Origin: Spongospora subterranea
Taxonomy: Eukaryota; Endomyxa; Phytomyxea; Plasmodiophorida; Plasmodiophoridae
Direction of reading: 5' to 3'
Length of the DNA stretch: 16,520 nucleotides
Assembly: GCA_900404475.1 (NCBI GenBank)
Contig: OUQQ01000477.1
Coordinates: forward strand, 1-16,520
Position numbers and translations under genes: made by a program. Position 1 is the stretch's first letter, and every line of letters begins with the position of its first letter. A model generated the notes under the pieces. That model was not told the DNA's origin. It searched no databases and worked only from the letters and a program-made list of their open reading frames with translations. Below are positions 15,967-16,520 of this stretch, one piece after another.

Positions 15967-16520
15967 CTAGCGCCAGTCGCCAGCAATCCAACAATGAAGA
16001 TTAGACACGTTGTTGAACAATTGCGACAACGAACTTCTCGATGGTCTGATACCCTGGACGATATTTTTTTGGGGAAAGCTTTCCTGACTTGAACCAGGAA
16101 ACGGACCGCGGTCAGGACCTGGAATTGGTTCCAGCGCCTGGGAAGTTCGCTGATGGGCCACATCAGCATTGACAATAGATTCGTCCCAGTCATTCTCTTC
16201 CTCCGTCTCCATAACAGATTGCCAATGAGCAATCACATAGGATTCAAATGCGTTGCAATATTGATAGATTCAGTTTGAGCATCAACATTGTCGGAAGGAG
16301 GATGCTCATGTTCATCTCCCATTCGTTGCTTGGGACGTTCTGTTCGTTGAACGATGCATGCTATGAAGTCGTTATTGTCAGCCCCTGATTGCTTTAATCT
16401 CAAATCATCTTTTTCGCGAATATTCTTTCGACGATGGCAGTCTTTCTAACTTCTTCGCAGCAGATAGACGATTACGTTTTGCAATATGAATCAGTGAAAA
16501 TTCGCTAAACAATCTCTCGC
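15967..16520 (-). pseudogene. Decayed hAT transposase, C-terminal part (right copy)
   Basis: Mirror of the left hAT remnant, carrying the same two frame shifts and the same tail. The dimerisation domain starts at the window edge, where GTSERLFSEF is cut within its first residues. Because both arms share the lesions, the element was already broken when the arms were made, or conversion has made them alike. Confidence 0.75.

Larger units (their letters stand above)
14159..16520 (-). repeat. Large palindrome, right arm
   Basis: Reverse complement of 11086-13447 (see the left arm). It continues beyond the window end. The two arms with the 711-base centre (13448-14158) form a palindrome of at least 5435 bases. 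The inner edge reads GACCGCATTTTGAAATGAT; the first seven bases (reverse complement of ATGCGGTC less one) are also the first codons of the gypsy ORF. Confidence 0.97.

Noticed and set aside
1..16520. CRISPR arrays, tRNA, rRNA, bacterial operons or phage genes
   Set aside because: None seen on either strand; the spliced genes show the DNA is eukaryotic.

Overview
The window is eukaryotic nuclear DNA from a compact, intron-rich genome. Reading frames of recognisable proteins are broken by short GT-AG introns, about 50 to 78 bases long. I place these introns by conserved protein sequence rather than by open frames alone. One gene is a nine-exon Kintoun/PIH1 homologue, a factor for cytoplasmic assembly of axonemal dyneins, so the organism should make a motile flagellum. 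Small introns, a DUF202 membrane protein, Ty3/gypsy chromoviruses and hAT elements would fit a zoosporic (chytrid-like) fungus or another small flagellate. That placement is inference. Standard stop codons (TAA, TAG, TGA) all appear to be used.

Left part (1-10,300): a mostly single-copy, gene-dense stretch. In order: an ambiguous low-stop stretch (1-444); a possible small basic ORF; an intronless bacterial-type-2 argC on the minus strand; the 3' exons of an unrecognised minus-strand gene; a four-exon DUF202 gene on the plus strand; a disordered-protein gene on the plus strand; a two-exon Trm112/PREY-like gene on the minus strand, convergent with it at 23 bases; a partly resolved plus-strand gene ending at 5234; a partly resolved minus-strand gene (5361-5734); Kintoun on the minus strand (6419-8421); a partly resolved plus-strand gene ending at 9258; and a coiled-coil protein gene on the minus strand (9404-10301). 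Many exons are under 60 codons and only appear when splice sites are read together with the protein.

Right part (10,300-16,520): a repeat-derived region. A small imperfect inverted repeat lies at 10521-10795. A very large palindrome follows. Its left arm (11086-13447) and right arm (14159-16520) are at least 2362 bases each, pair at a constant coordinate sum of 27606 with no indel, and run off the window end. Each arm carries, from outside in, the 3' end of a decayed hAT transposase, about 970 bases I cannot assign, and a complete three-exon gene for an unrecognised 224-residue protein. The 711-base centre holds a Ty3/gypsy fragment (integrase C-terminus plus chromodomain, and probable LTR sequence). 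The arms are identical in the outer 1.6 kb as far as I compared them. They differ at 16 sites, all in the inner 0.75 kb next to the centre.

The genes do not form one pathway. The Kintoun gene and possibly the coiled-coil gene fit a flagellar role, and argC belongs to arginine synthesis. The notable items are the bacterial-type argC, the palindrome with its uneven divergence, and the duplicated unknown gene inside it.
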